A stretch of DNA of 64,000 nucleotides from Hetaerina americana. Its lineage: Eukaryota > Arthropoda > Insecta > Odonata > Calopterygidae. The stretch is taken from positions 186,001 to 250,000 of the forward strand of contig JAKTNV010000235.1 of assembly GCA_022747635.1 (NCBI GenBank), read 5' to 3'. Below, one piece after another: positions 1 through 12,325 of this stretch. The position numbers and the translations under genes are program-made. Below the pieces are notes generated by a model. That model was not told the origin of the DNA, did no database searches, and saw only the letters and a list, made by a program, of their open reading frames with translations. Numbering within the stretch: the stretch's first letter is position 1; each line of letters opens with the position of its first letter.

Positions 1-1561
1 TTTCAAAAAAACGACCGTTTCGAAAGGTAAAGTAAGGAACAAATTTTCATTTGATGAATGAAGAGTTTTTAAAAAAGCACTTGGAAGAAAAACTTACACG
101 ACAATTGATTCGCGAAATTTCTCATCCCGGGACTGCTGAGGAAAATTATTATGTTTAAAAAATACGTATATTAACGAAACTTCTCTAACAGCGACTGCTT
201 TGAAAGAAAGAGAGGCGACCAAATATTCATTCAATGAATTTTAAGCTTTAAAAAACCGCTGAGGCAAAAAACTAAACGCAACAATTGAATCGCAAAACTT
301 CTCATCCCGGTACTGCGGATGAAAAATTTTATGTTGGCAAGAAATACGTTTGAATACGAAAGTTTCCCCAAAAACTGCCGTTTGGAAATGTAAAGAGTAA
401 AACAAATATACAACTGAAACTAACAGTCTTTATAAAAACCCTCGGGGGAACAACTAAACAAGTCGCTTGAATCACGAAATTTCTCATCCCGGGACTGCGG
501 CTGGAAAAGTTTATGCTTGCAAAAAATACGTATAAATGATACCATTTTCTCAAAAGCGACCGTTTCGAATGGTAAGGAAAGAACAAATTTTCATTTGATG
601 AATGAAAAGCTTTTTAAAAAACCCCTTGGAAGAAAAACACGAAAATTGATTCGCGAAATTTTTCATCCCGGGACTGCGGAGGAAAATTTTTATGTTTAAA
701 AAATCAGTATATTAACGAAACTTTCATAACAGCGACTGCCTTTAAAGGAAGAGAGGCGACCAAATATTCATTCAATGAACTTTAAGCTTTAAAAAACCGC
801 TTAGGTAAAAACTAAACGCCACAATTGAATCACAAAATTTCTCATCCCGGTACTGCGGATATAAAATTTTATGTTTTTCAAGAAATACGTTTAAATACGA
901 AAATTTTCTTAATAACTGCCGTTTGGAAATGAAAAGAGTCAAACAAATTTACAATTAAAACTAACAGGCTTTTAAAAAAAACCCTCGTGGGAACAACCAT
1001 ACGAGTCGCTTGAATCACAAAATTTCTCATCCCGGGACTGTGGCTGGAAAACTTTATGCTTGCAAGAAATACGTATAAATGATACCATTTTCAAAAAAAC
1101 GACCGTTTTGAAAGGTAAAGAAAGGAACAAATTTTCATTTGATGAATAAAGAGCCTTTAAAAAAGCACTTGGAAGAAAAACTTACACGGAAATTGATTCG
1201 CGAAATTTCTCATCCCGGGACTGCGGAGGAAAATTATTATGTAAAATAAGTACGTATATTAACGAAACTTGTATAACAGCTAATGCTTTGAAAGGAAGGG
1301 AGGCAACAAAATATTCATTCAATGAATTTTAAGCTTTAAAAAACCGCTGAGGTAAAAATTAAACGCAACAATTAAATCACAAAATTTCTCATCCCGGTAC
1401 TGCGGATGAAAAATTTTGTTTGCAAGAAATACGTATGAATACGAAAATTTTCTCAATAACTGCCGTTTGGGAGTGAAAAGTGTCACACAAATTTACAATT
1501 AAAACTAACAGGCTTTCAAAAAAACCCTCAGGGGAACAACGAAACGAGTCGCTTGAATCAC

Positions 1562-1586
1562 GAAATTTCTCATCCCGGGACTGCGG
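1562..1586 (+). other. Conserved monomer box (example): two adjacent palindromes
   Basis: GAAATTTC at 1562-1569 is a perfect 8-bp palindrome. It is followed at 1571-1586 by CATCCCGGGACTGCGG, which contains the palindrome CCCGGG. The same box occurs at 1753-1768 (B) and, as CCCGGT, at 1932-1947 (C). It is the most similar segment among the three otherwise diverged monomer types. A protein-binding role is only an inference. Confidence 0.6.
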
Positions 1587-1755
1587 CTGGAAAACTTTAT
1601 GCTTGCAAGAAATACGTATAAATGATACCATTTTCTCAAAAACGACCGTTTTGATTGGTAAAAAAAGAACAAATTTTCATTTGATGAATGAAAAACTTTT
1701 AAAAAAGCACTTGGAAGAAAAATTTAGAGAACAATTAATTTGCGAAATTTTTCAT
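1574..1755 (+). repeat. Satellite monomer type A (example)
   Basis: It starts at the CCCGGGACTGCGG box. The A-specific head is CTGGAAAAC, then TTATGCTTGCAAGAAATACG, then TATAAATGATACC. The centre holds CGACCGTTTTGA and an AACAAATTTTCATTTGATG block. The tail contains AAGCACTTGGAAGAAAAA. The palindrome TACGTA is present. The frame is open through this monomer, which explains recurring short ORFs of about 61 codons, but sister copies carry in-frame stops. Confidence 0.9.
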
Positions 1756-1934
1756 CCCGGGACTGCGGACGAAAATTATTATGTTTAAAAATAAGTATAT
1801 TAACGAAACTTTCATAACAGCGACTGCCTTTAAAAGAAGAGAGGCGACCAAATATTCATTCAATGAATTTTAAGCTTTAAAAAACCGCTGAGGCAAAAAA
1901 CTAAACGCAACAATTGAATCGCAAAATTTCTCAT
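1756..1934 (+). repeat. Satellite monomer type B (example)
   Basis: The box is followed by ACG in this copy and AGG in most copies, then AAAATTATTATGTTTAA. B-specific blocks are AACAGCGACTGC, GAGAGGCGACCAAATATTC and AAAAACCGCTGAGG. Many B copies elsewhere have CCCGAATCTGCGG or CACGCCGGG in place of the CCCGGG palindrome. Confidence 0.9.
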
Positions 1935-2116
1935 CCCGGTACTGCGGATGAAAAATTTTATGTTGGCAAGAAATACGTTTGAATACGAAAGTTTCCCCAA
2001 AAACTGCCGTTTGGAAATGTAAAGAGTAAAACAAATATACAACTGAAACTAACAGTCTTTATAAAAACCCTCGGGGGAACAACTAAACAAGTCGCTTGAA
2101 TCACGAAATTTCTAAT
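1935..2116 (+). repeat. Satellite monomer type C (example)
   Basis: The box reads CCCGGTACTGCGG and is followed by ATGAAAAATTTTATG. C-specific blocks are ATACGTTTGAATACGAAA, CTGCCGTTTGGAAATG and an ACCCTCGGGGGAACAAC segment before the GTCGCTTGAATCACGAAA tail. The first 50 bp are clearly homologous to A (TTGCAAGAAATACGT is shared), which is where A/C recombination occurred at 8,128-8,142. Confidence 0.9.
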
Positions 2117-2663
2117 CCCGGGACTGCGGCTGGAAAACGTTATGCTTGCAAGAAATTCGTAAAAATGATACCATTTTCTCAAAAACGACCGTTTTGAAAA
2201 GTTAAGAAAGGAACAAATTTTCATTTGATAAATGAAGAACTTTTAAAAAAGCACTTGGTAGAAAAACTCACACGACAATTCATTCGCGTAATTTCTCATC
2301 CCGAATCTGCGGAGGAAAATTATTATGTATAAAAAATACGTATATATACGAAACTTTTATAACAGCGGCTGCTTTGAAAGGAAGGGAGGCAACAAAATAT
2401 TAATTCAATGAACTTTAAGCTTTAAAAAACCGCTGAGGTAAAAACTAAACGCCACAATTGAATCACAAAATTTCTCATCCCCGGTACTGCGGAAATAAAA
2501 TTTTATGTTTTTCAAGAAATACGTTTAAATACGAAAATTTTCTTAATAACTACCGTTTGGAAATGAAAAGAGACAAACAAATTTACAATATAAACTAACA
2601 GGCTTTCAAAAAAACCTTCGGGGGAACAACTAAAAGAGTCGCTTAAATCACGAAATTTCTAAT
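2117..2663 (+). repeat. Recently duplicated trimer, copy 1 (547 bp)
   Basis: Read side by side, this trimer and the next one appear identical. They share variants not seen in related trimers at 6.1 kb or 52.7 kb: AATATTAATTCAATGAAC in B and GCGGAAATAAAATTT in C. This marks a single tandem duplication event. Confidence 0.85.
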
Positions 2664-3210
2664 CCCGGGACTGCGGCTGGAAAACGTTATGCTTGCAAGA
2701 AATTCGTAAAAATGATACCATTTTCTCAAAAACGACCGTTTTGAAAAGTTAAGAAAGGAACAAATTTTCATTTGATAAATGAAGAACTTTTAAAAAAGCA
2801 CTTGGTAGAAAAACTCACACGACAATTCATTCGCGTAATTTCTCATCCCGAATCTGCGGAGGAAAATTATTATGTATAAAAAATACGTATATATACGAAA
2901 CTTTTATAACAGCGGCTGCTTTGAAAGGAAGGGAGGCAACAAAATATTAATTCAATGAACTTTAAGCTTTAAAAAACCGCTGAGGTAAAAACTAAACGCC
3001 ACAATTGAATCACAAAATTTCTCATCCCCGGTACTGCGGAAATAAAATTTTATGTTTTTCAAGAAATACGTTTAAATACGAAAATTTTCTTAATAACTAC
3101 CGTTTGGAAATGAAAAGAGACAAACAAATTTACAATATAAACTAACAGGCTTTCAAAAAAACCTTCGGGGGAACAACTAAAAGAGTCGCTTAAATCACGA
3201 AATTTCTAAT
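2664..3210 (+). repeat. Recently duplicated trimer, copy 2 (547 bp)
   Basis: Direct tandem copy of 2117-2663 with the same private variants in B and C. The following trimer (3211-3752) starts the same way but has GAAGAGC where both copies have GAAGAAC, and later switches to a GATTTACTAAAC variant, so it is not part of the duplication. Confidence 0.85.
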
Positions 3211-4499
3211 CCCGGGACTGCGGCTGGAAAACGTTATGCTTGCAAGAAATTCGTAAAAATGATACCATTTTCTCAAAAACGACCGTTTTGAAAAGTTAAG
3301 AAAGGAACAAATTTTCATTTGATAAATGAAGAGCTTTTAAAAAAGCACTTGGTAGAAAAACTCACACGACAATTCATTCGCGTAATTTCTCATCCCGAAT
3401 CTGCGGAGGAAAATTATTATGTATAAAAAATACGTATATATACGAAACTTTTATAACAGCGGCTGCTTTGAAAGGAAAAGAGGCGACCAAATATTCATTC
3501 AATGAATTTTAAGCTTTAAAAAACCGCTGATTTACTAAACGCCACAATTGAATCACAAAATTTCTCATCCCGGTACTGCGGATGAAAAATTTTATGTTAG
3601 CAAGAAATACGTTTAAATACGAAAATTTTCTTAATTACTGCCGTTTGGAAATGAAAAGAGTCAAACAAATTTACAATTAAAACTAACAGGCTTTTAAAAA
3701 AAACCCTCGTGGGAACAACCATACGAGTCGCTTGAATCACAAAATTTCTCATCCCGGGACTGCGGCTGGAAAACGTTATGCTTGCAAGAAATACGTATAA
3801 ATGATACCATTTTCAAAAAAACGACCGTTTCGAAAGGTAAAGTAAGGAACAAATTTTCATTTGATGAATGAAGAGTTTTTAAAAAAGCACTTGGAAGAAA
3901 AACTTACACGACAATTGATTCGCGAAATTTCTCATCCCGGGACTGCTGAGGAAAATTATTATGTTTAAAAAATACGTATATTAACGAAACTTTTCTAACA
4001 GCGACTGCTTTGAAAGAAAGAGAGGCGACCAAATATTCATTCAATGAATTTTAAGCTTTAAAAAACCGCTGAGGCAAAAAACTAAACGCAACAATTGAAT
4101 CGCAAAATTTCTCATCCCGGTACTGCGGATGAAACATTTTATGTTTGCAAGAAATACGTTTGAATACGAAAGTTTCCCCAAAAACTGCCGTTTGGAAATG
4201 TAAAGAGTAAAACAAATATACAACTGAAACTAACAGTCTTTATAAAAACCCTCGGGGGAACAACTAAACAAGTCGCTTGAATCACGAAATTTCTCATCCC
4301 GGGACTGCGGCTGGAAAAGTTTATGCTTGCAAAAAATACGTATAAATGATACCATTTTCTCAAAAGCGACCGTTTCGAATGGTAAAGAAAGAACAAATTT
4401 TCATTTGATGAATGAAAAGCTTTTTAAAAAACCCCTTGGAAGAAAAACACGAAAATTGATTCGCGAAATTTTTCATCCCGGGACTGCGGAGGAAAATTT

Positions 4500-4720
4500 T
4501 TATGTTTAAAAAATCAGTATATTAACGGCACTTTCATAACAGCGACTGCCTTTAAAGGAAGAGAGGCGACCAAATATTCATTCAATGAACTTTAAGCTTT
4601 AAAAAACCGCTGAGGTAAAAACTAAACGCAACAATTAAATCACAAAATTTCTCATCCCGGTACTGCGGATGAAAAATTTTGTTTGCAAGAAATACGTATG
4701 AATACGAAAATTTTCTCAAT
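4500..4720 (+). repeat. Junction of a one-trimer deletion relative to sister copies
   Basis: From the TTTAAAAAATCAGTATATT B head the sequence goes straight to the GCAACAATTAAATCAC tail and a C head with ATTTTGTTTGC. In sister segments (517-1,389 and 57,344-58,216) the same two markers are 872 bp apart; here (4,327 to 4,652) they are 325 bp apart, a difference of 547 bp or one trimer. The crossover must lie in the shared stretch at about 4,592-4,630. Confidence 0.7.
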
Positions 4721-7700
4721 AACTGCCGTTTGGGAGTGAAAAGTGTCACACAAATTTACAATTAAAACTAACAGGCTTTCAAAAAAACCCTCGGGGGAAC
4801 AACGAAACGAGTCGCTTGAATCACGAAATTTCTCATCCCGGGACTGCGGCTTGAAAACTTTATGCTTGCAAGAAATACGTATAAATGATACCATTTTCTC
4901 AAAAACGACCGTTTTGATTGGTAAAAAAAGAACAAATTTTCATTTGATGAATGAAAAACTTTTAAAAAAGCACTTGGAAGAAAAATTTAGAGAACAATTA
5001 ATTCGCGAAATTTTTCATCCCGGGACTGCGGACGAAAATTATTATGTTTAAAAAATAAGTATATTAACGAAACTTTCATAACAGCGACTGCCTTTAAAGG
5101 AAGAGAGGCGACCAAATAATAATTCAATGATTTTTAAACTTTAAAAAACCGCTGAGGCAAAAAACTAAACGCAACAATTGAATCGCAAAATTTCTCATCC
5201 CGGTACTGCGGATGAAAAATTTTATGTTTGCAAGAAATACGCTTGAATACGAAAGTTTCCCCAATAACTGCCGTTTGGAAATGTAAAGAGTAAAACAAAT
5301 ATACAACTGAAACTAACAGTCTTTATAAAAAACCCTCGGGGGAACAACTAAACAAGTTGCTTGAATCACAAAATTTCTCATCCCGGGACTGCGGCTGGAA
5401 AAGTTTATGCTTGCAAAAAATACGTATAAATGATACCATTTTCAAAAAAACGACCGTTTTGAAAGGAAAAGAAAGGAACAAATTTTCATTTGATGAATAA
5501 AGAGCTTTTAAAAAAGCACTTGGTAGAAAAACTCACACGACAATTCATTCGCGTAATTTCTCATCCCGAATCTGTGGAGGAAAATTATTATGTATAAAAA
5601 ATACGTATATATACGAAACTTTTATAACAGCGGCTGCTTTGAAAGGAAGGGAGGCAACAAAATATTCATTCAATGAATTTTAAGCTTTAAAAAACCGCTG
5701 AGGTAAAAACTAAACGCAACAATTAAATCACAAAATTTCTTATCCCGGTACTGCGGATGAAAAATTTTGTTTGCAAGAAATACGTATGAATACGAAAATT
5801 TTCTCAATAACTGCCGTTTGGAAATGAAAAGAGTCAAAAAAATTTACAATATAAACTAACAGGCTTTCAAAAAAACCTTCGGGGGAACAACTAAAAGAGT
5901 CGCTTAAATCACGAAATTTCTAATCCCGGGACTGCGGCTGGAAAACGTTATGCTTGCAAGAAATTCGTAAAAATGATACCATTTTCTCAAAAACGACCGT
6001 TTTGAAAAGTTAAGAAAGGAACAAATTTTCATTTGATAAATGAAGAGCTTTTAAAAAAGCACTTGGTAGAAAAACTCACACGACAATTCATTCGCGTAAT
6101 TTCTCATCCCGAATCTGCGGAGGAAAATTATTATGTATAAAAAATACGTATATATACGAAACTTTTATAACAGCGGCTGCTTTGAAAGGAAGGGAGGCAA
6201 CAAAATATTCATTCAATGAACTTTAAGCTTTAAAAAACCGCTGAGGTAAAAACTAAACGCCACAATTGAATCACAAAATTTCTCATCCCCGGTACTGCGG
6301 ATATAAAATTTTATGTTTTTCAAGAAATACGTTTAAATACGAAAATTTTCTTAATAACTACCGTTTGGAAATGAAAAGAGACAAACAAATTTACAATATA
6401 AACTAACAGGCTTTCAAAAAAACCTTCGGGGGAACAACTAAAAGAGTCGCTTAAATCACGAAATTTCTAATCCCGGGACTGCGGCTGGAAAACGTTATGC
6501 TTGCAAGAAATTCGTAAAAATGATACCATTTTCTCAAAAACGACCGTTTTGAAAAGTTAAGAAAGGAACAAATTTTCATTTGATAAATGAAGAGCTTTTA
6601 AAAAAGCACTTGGTAGAAAAACTCACACGACAATTCATTCGCGTAATTTCTCATCCCGAATCTGCGGAGGAAAATTATTATGTATAAAAAATACGTATAT
6701 ATACGAAACTTTTATAACAGCGGCTGCTTTGAAAGGAAAAGAGGCGACCAAATATTCATTCAATGAATTTTAAGCTTTAAAAAACCGCTGATTTACTAAA
6801 CGCCACAATTGAATCACAAAATTTCTCATCCCGGTACTGCGGATGAAAAATTTTATGTTAGCAAGAAATACGTTTAAATACGAAAATTTTCTTAATTACT
6901 GCCGTTTGGAAATGAAAAGAGTCAAACAAATTTACAATTAAAACTAACAGGCTTTTAAAAAAAACCCTCGTGGGAACAACCATACGAGTCGCTTGAATCA
7001 CAAAATTTCTCATCCCGGGACTGCGGCTGGAAAACTTTATGCTTGCAAGAAATACGTATAAATGATACCATTTTCAAAAAAACGACCGTTTTGAAAGGTA
7101 AAGAAAGGAACAAATTTTCATTTGATGAATAAAGAGCCTTTAAAAAAGCACTTGGAAGAAAAACTTACACGGAAATTGATTCGCGAAATTTCTCATCCCG
7201 GGACTGCGGAGGAAAATTATTATGTATAATAAGTACGTATATTAACGAAACTTTTATAACAGCTAATGCTTTGAAAGGAAGGGAGGCAACAAAATATTCA
7301 TTCAATGAATTTTAAGCTTTAAAAAACCGCTTAGGTAAAAATTAAACGCAACAATTAAATACCAAAATTTCTCATCCCGGTACTGCGGATGAAAAATTTT
7401 GTTTGCAAGAAATACGTATGAATACGAAAATTTTCTCAATAACTGCCGTTTGGGAGGGAAAATTTCACACAAATTTACAATTAAAACTAACAGGCTTTCA
7501 AAAAAACCCTCGGGGGAACAACTACACGAGTCGCTTGAATCACGAAATTTTTTATCCCGGGACTGCGGCTAGAAAACGTTATGCTTGCAAGAAGTACGTA
7601 TAAATGATACCATTTTCTCAAATACGACCGTTTTGAATGCTAAAGAAAGAACAAATTTTCATTGGATGAATGAAAAGCTTTTAGAAAAATACTTGGAAAC

Positions 7701-7760
7701 AAAACTTACACGAAAAATGATTCACGAAATTTCTCATCCCGGGACTGCGGAGGAAAATTA

Positions 7761-9430
7761 TTATGTTTAAAAAGTACGTATATTAACGAAACTTTCATAA
7801 CAGCGACTGCTTTAAAAGGAAGGGAGGCTACGAAATATTCTTTTAATGAATTTAAGATTTAAAAAACCGCTGAGGTAAAAACTAAACGCCACAACTCAAT
7901 CACCAAATTTCTCATCCCGGTACTGCGGATGAAAAATTTTATGTTTGCAAGAAATACGTTTGAATACGAAAGTTTCCCCAATAACTGCCGTTTGGAAATG
8001 TAAAGAGTAAAACAAATTTACAACTGAAACTAACAGTCTTTATAAAAAACCCTCGGGGGAACAACTAAACGAGTCCCTTGAATCACGAAATTTCTCATCC
8101 CGGGACTGCGGCTGGAAAACTTTATGCTTGCAAAAAATACGTTTGAATACGAAAATTTTCTCAATAACTGCCGTTTGGAAATGAAAAGAGTCAAACAAAT
8201 TTACAATTAACACTAACAGGCTTTCAAAAAAACCTTTGGGGGAACAACTAAAAGAGTCGCTTTAATCACGAAATTTCTAATCCCGGGACTGCGGCTAGAA
8301 AACGTTATGCTTTCAAGAAATACATATAAATGATACCATTTTCTCAAAAACGACCGTTTTGAAAGGTAAAGGAAGGAACAAATTTTCTTTTGATGAATAA
8401 AAAGCCTTTAAAAAAGCACTTGTAAGAAAAACTTACACGACAATTCATTCGCGAAATTTCTCATCCCGGGACTGCGGAGGAAAATTATTATGTTTAATAA
8501 GTACGTATATTAACGAAACTTTTATTAAAGCTAATGCTTTGAAAGGAAGGGAGGCAACAAAATATTCATTCAATGAATTTTAATCTTTAAAAAACCGCTG
8601 AGGTAAAAACTAAACGCAAAAATTAAATCACTAAATTTCTCATCCCGGTACTGCGGATGAAAAATTTTGTTTGCAAGAAATACGTATGAATACGAAAATT
8701 TTCTCAATAACTGCCGTTGGGAAATGAAAAGAGTCACACAAATTTACAATTAAAACTAACAGGCTTTCAGAAAAACCCTCGGGGGAAAAACTAAACGAGT
8801 CGCTTGAATCACGAAATTTCTCATCCCGTGACTGCGGCTGGAAAACGTTATGCTTGCAAGAAATACGTATAAATGATACAATTTTCTCAAAAACGACCGT
8901 TTTGAATGGTAAAGAAAGAACAAATTTTCATTTGATGAACGAAAAGCTTTTAAAAAAGCACTTGGAAGAAAAACACGAAAATTGATTCGCGAAATTTTTC
9001 ATCCCGGGACTGCGGAGGAAAATTATTATGTTTAAAAAATAAGTATATTAACGAAACTTTCATAACAGCGACTGCCTTTAAAGGAAGAGAGGCGACCAAA
9101 TATTCATTCAATGATTTTTAAGCTTTAAAAAACCGCTGAGGTAAAAACTAAACGACACAATTGAATCACAAAATTTCTCATCCCGGTACTGCGGGTATAA
9201 AATTTTATGTTTTTCAAGAAATACGTTTAAATACGAAAATTTTCTTAAAAACTGCCGTTTGCAAATGAAAAGAGTCAAACAAATTTACAATTAAAACTAA
9301 CAGGCTTTCAAAAAAACCTTCGGGGGAACAACTTAAAGAGTCGCTTTAATCACGAAATTTCTAATCGCGGGACTGCGGCTGGAAAACGTTATGCTTGCAA
9401 GAAATTCGTATAAATGATACCATTTTCTCA
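7761..9430 (+). repeat. 2.89-kb-offset duplication, copy 1
   Basis: Near-identical to the segment 2,893 bp downstream. Shared private variants include GGAGGCTACGAAATATTC, CCACAACTCAATCACC and the A/C hybrid monomer. Only a few single-base differences were seen, for example GAGTCCCTTG here against GAGTCGCTTG in copy 2. Similarity drops near 9,440, where GAATGGTAAAG here corresponds to GAAAGGTTAAG. Confidence 0.85.
8099..8281 (+). repeat. A/C hybrid monomer, copy 1
   Basis: The head is type A (GCGGCTGGAAAACTTTATGC) and from about 8143 it is type C (TTTGAATACG, CTGCCGTTTGGAAATG, AACAACTAAAAGAGTCG). It follows a C monomer and precedes an A, so the local order is B-C-(A/C)-A. The breakpoint falls in the stretch shared by A and C at 8128-8142. 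This is the expected product of an unequal exchange between A and C. Confidence 0.85.
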
Positions 9431-10653
9431 AAAACTACCGTTTTGAATGGTAAAGAAAGAACAAATTTTCATTTGATGAATGAAGAGCTTTTAAAAAAGC
9501 ACTTGGTAGAAAAACTTACACGAATATTCATTCACAAAATTTCTCATCCCGAATCTGCGGAGGAAAATTATTATGTTTAATAAGTACGTATATTAACGAA
9601 ACTTTTATTAAAGCTAATGCTTTGAAAGGAAGGGAGGCAACAAAATATTCATTCAATGAATTTTAATCTTTAAAAAACCGCTGAGGTAAAAACTAAACGC
9701 CACAATTGAATCACAAAATTTCTCATCCCGGTACTGCGGATGAAAAATTTTGTTTGCAAGAAATACGTATGAATACGAAAATTTTCTCAATAACTGCCGT
9801 TCGGAAGTGAAAAGAGTCACACAAATTTACAATTAAAACTAACAGGCTTTCAAAAAAACCCTCGGGGGAACAACGAAACGAATCGCTTGAATCACGAAAT
9901 TTTTCATCCCGGGACTGCGGCTGGAAAACGTTATGCTTGCAAGAAATACGTATAAATGATACCTTTTTCTCAAAAATGACCATTTTGAATGGTAAAGAAA
10001 AAACAAATTTTCATTTGATGAATGAAAAGCTTTTAAAAAAGCACTTGGAAGAAAAACACGAAAATTGATTCGCGGAATTTTTCATCCCGGGACTGCGGAG
10101 GAAAATTAATATGTTTAAAAAATAAGTATATAAACGAAACTTTCATAACAGCGACTGCCTTTAAAGGAAGAGAGGCGACCAAATATTCATTCAATGAATT
10201 TTAAGCTTTAAAAAACCGCTGAGGTAAAAACTAAACGACACAATTGAATCACAAAATTTCTCATCCCGGTACTGCGGATATAAAATTTTATGTTTTTCAA
10301 GAAATACGTTTAAATACGAAAATTTTCTTAATAACTGCCGTTTGGAAATGAAAAGAGTCAAACAAATTTACAATTAAAACTAACAGGCTTTCAAAAAAAC
10401 CATCGTTGGAACAACCAAACGGGTCGCTTGAATCACGAAATTTCTCATCCCGGGACTGCGGCTTGAAAACGTTATGCTTGCAAGAAATACGTATAAATGA
10501 TACCATTTTCTCAAAAACGGCCGTTTTGGATGGTAAAGAAAGAACAAATTTTCATTGGATGAATGAAAAGCTTTTAGAAAAATACTTGGAAGAAAAACTT
10601 ACACGAAAAATGATTCACGAAATTTCTCATCCCGGGACTGCGGAGGAAAATTA

Positions 10654-12325
10654 TTATGTTTAAAAAGTACGTATATTAACGAAACTTTCATAACAGCGAC
10701 TGCTTTAAAAGGAAGGGAGGCTACGAAATATTCTTTTAATGAATTTAAGATTTAAAAAACCGCTGAGGTAAAAACTAAACGCCACAACTCAATCACCAAA
10801 TTTCTCATCCCGGTACTGCGGATGAAAAATTTTATGTTTGCAAGAAATACGTTTGAATACGAAAGTTTCCCCAATAACTGCCGTTTGGAAATGTAAAGAG
10901 TAAAACAAATTTACAACTGAAAATAACAGTCTTTATAAAAAACCCTCGGGGGAACAACTAAACGAGTCGCTTGAATCACGAAATTTCTCATCCCGGGACT
11001 GCGGCTGGAAAACTTTATGCTTGCAAAAAATACGTTTGAATACGAAAATTTTCTCAATAACTGCCGTTTGGAAATGAAAAGAGTCAAACAAATTTACAAT
11101 TAACACTAACAGGCTTTCAAAAAAACCTTTGGGGGAACAACTAAAAGAGTCGCTTTAATCACGAAATTTCTAATCCCGGGACTGCGGCTAGAAAACGTTA
11201 TGCTTTCAAGAAATACGTATAAATGATACCATTTTCTCAAAAACGACCGTTTTGAAAGGTAAAGGAAGGAACAAATTTTCTTTTGATGAATAAAAAGCCT
11301 TTAAAAAAGCACTTGTAAGAAAAACTTACACGACAATTCATTCGCGAAATTTCTCATCCCGGGACTGCGGAGGAAAATTATTATGTTTAATAAGTACGTA
11401 TATTAACGAAACTTTTATTAAAGCTAATGCTTTGAAAGGAAGGGAGGCAACAAAATATTCATTCAATGAATTTTAATCTTTAAAAAACCGCTGAGGTAAA
11501 AACTAAACGCAAAAATTAAATCACTAAATTTCTCATCCCGGTACTGCGGATGAAAAATTTTGTTTGCAAGAAATACGTATGAATACGAAAATTTTCTCAA
11601 TAACTGCCGTTGGGAAATGAAAAGAGTCACACAAATTTACAATTAAAACTAACAGGCTTTCAGAAAAACCCTCGGGGGAAAAACTAAACGAGTCGCTTGA
11701 ATCACGAAATTTCTCATCCCGTGACTGCGGCTGGAAAACGTTATGCTTGCAAGAAATACGTATAAATGATACAATTTTCTCAAAAACGACCGTTTTGAAT
11801 GGTAAAGAAAGAACAAATTTTCATTTGATGAACGAAAAGCTTTTAAAAAAGCACTTGGAAGAAAAACACGAAAATTGATTCGCGAAATTTTTCATCCCGG
11901 GACTGCGGAGGAAAATTATTATGTTTAAAAAATAAGTATATTAACGAAACTTTCATAACAGCGACTGCCTTTAAAGGAAGAGAGGCGACCAAATATTCAT
12001 TCAATGATTTTTAAGCTTTAAAAAACCGCTGAGGTAAAAACTAAACGACACAATTGAATCACAAAATTTCTCATCCCGGTACTGCGGGTATAAAATTTTA
12101 TGTTTTTCAAGAAATACGTTTAAATACGAAAATTTTCTTAAAAACTGCCGTTTGCAAATGAAAAGAGTCAAACAAATTTACAATTAAAACTAACAGGCTT
12201 TCAAAAAAACCTTCGGGGGAACAACTTAAAGAGTCGCTTTAATCACGAAATTTCTAATCGCGGGACTGCGGCTGGAAAACGTTATGCTTGCAAGAAATTC
12301 GTATAAATGATACCATTTTCTCAAA
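10654..12325 (+). repeat. 2.89-kb-offset duplication, copy 2
   Basis: Counterpart of 7761-9430. The 2,893-bp offset equals 16 monomers, four trimers plus one four-monomer unit, because of the extra hybrid monomer in the repeating unit. Confidence 0.85.
10992..11174 (+). repeat. A/C hybrid monomer, copy 2
   Basis: Same A head and C body as the copy at 8099, exactly 2,893 bp away and also 183 bp long. The shared breakpoint shows that the hybrid formed once and was then spread by the larger duplication. Confidence 0.85.

Larger units (their letters stand above)
1574..2116 (+). repeat. Representative family 1 trimer (A-B-C HOR unit, 543 bp)
   Basis: A reference trimer, cut at the CCC of the conserved box. 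It contains A (182 bp), B (179 bp) and C (182 bp). Family 1 marks are GATTGGTAAAAAAAG in A, GCGGACGAAAATT in B and CTGAGGCAAAAAAC at the B/C transition. The next copy starts at 2117. Confidence 0.9.
1..7670 (+). repeat. Left family 1 block
   Basis: Trimer variants carry diagnostic segments such as GATGAATAAAGAGCC or GATAAATGAAGA in A, TACGTATATATACG in B, GCTAATGCTTTGAAAGG in B and CCTCGTGGGAACAACCATACG in C. Sequence from base 1 recurs from about 3,811 (7 trimers later) and again near 49,790, 56,850, 60,110 and 63,370. The boundary with family 2 is approximate, because recombination mixes variants. Confidence 0.75.

Noticed and set aside
1562..1586. CENP-B box
   Set aside because: The required pattern TTCG, four bases, A, two bases, CGGG was not found on either strand in the example trimer; near-misses at ATTCGCGAAA and CTTCGGGGGAAC fail at the CGGG part.
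1480..1788. Recurring + strand ORFs of 61-127 codons through A monomers, beginning near TTGCAAGAAATACG
   Set aside because: They follow the repeat and end at the same TAA in the B head. Sister A monomers have in-frame stops (GATGAATAAAGAGCC, TTGTAAGAAAAACTT, GATAAATGAAG) and one-base indels. Length varies with random mutation, and nothing suggests selection on protein.
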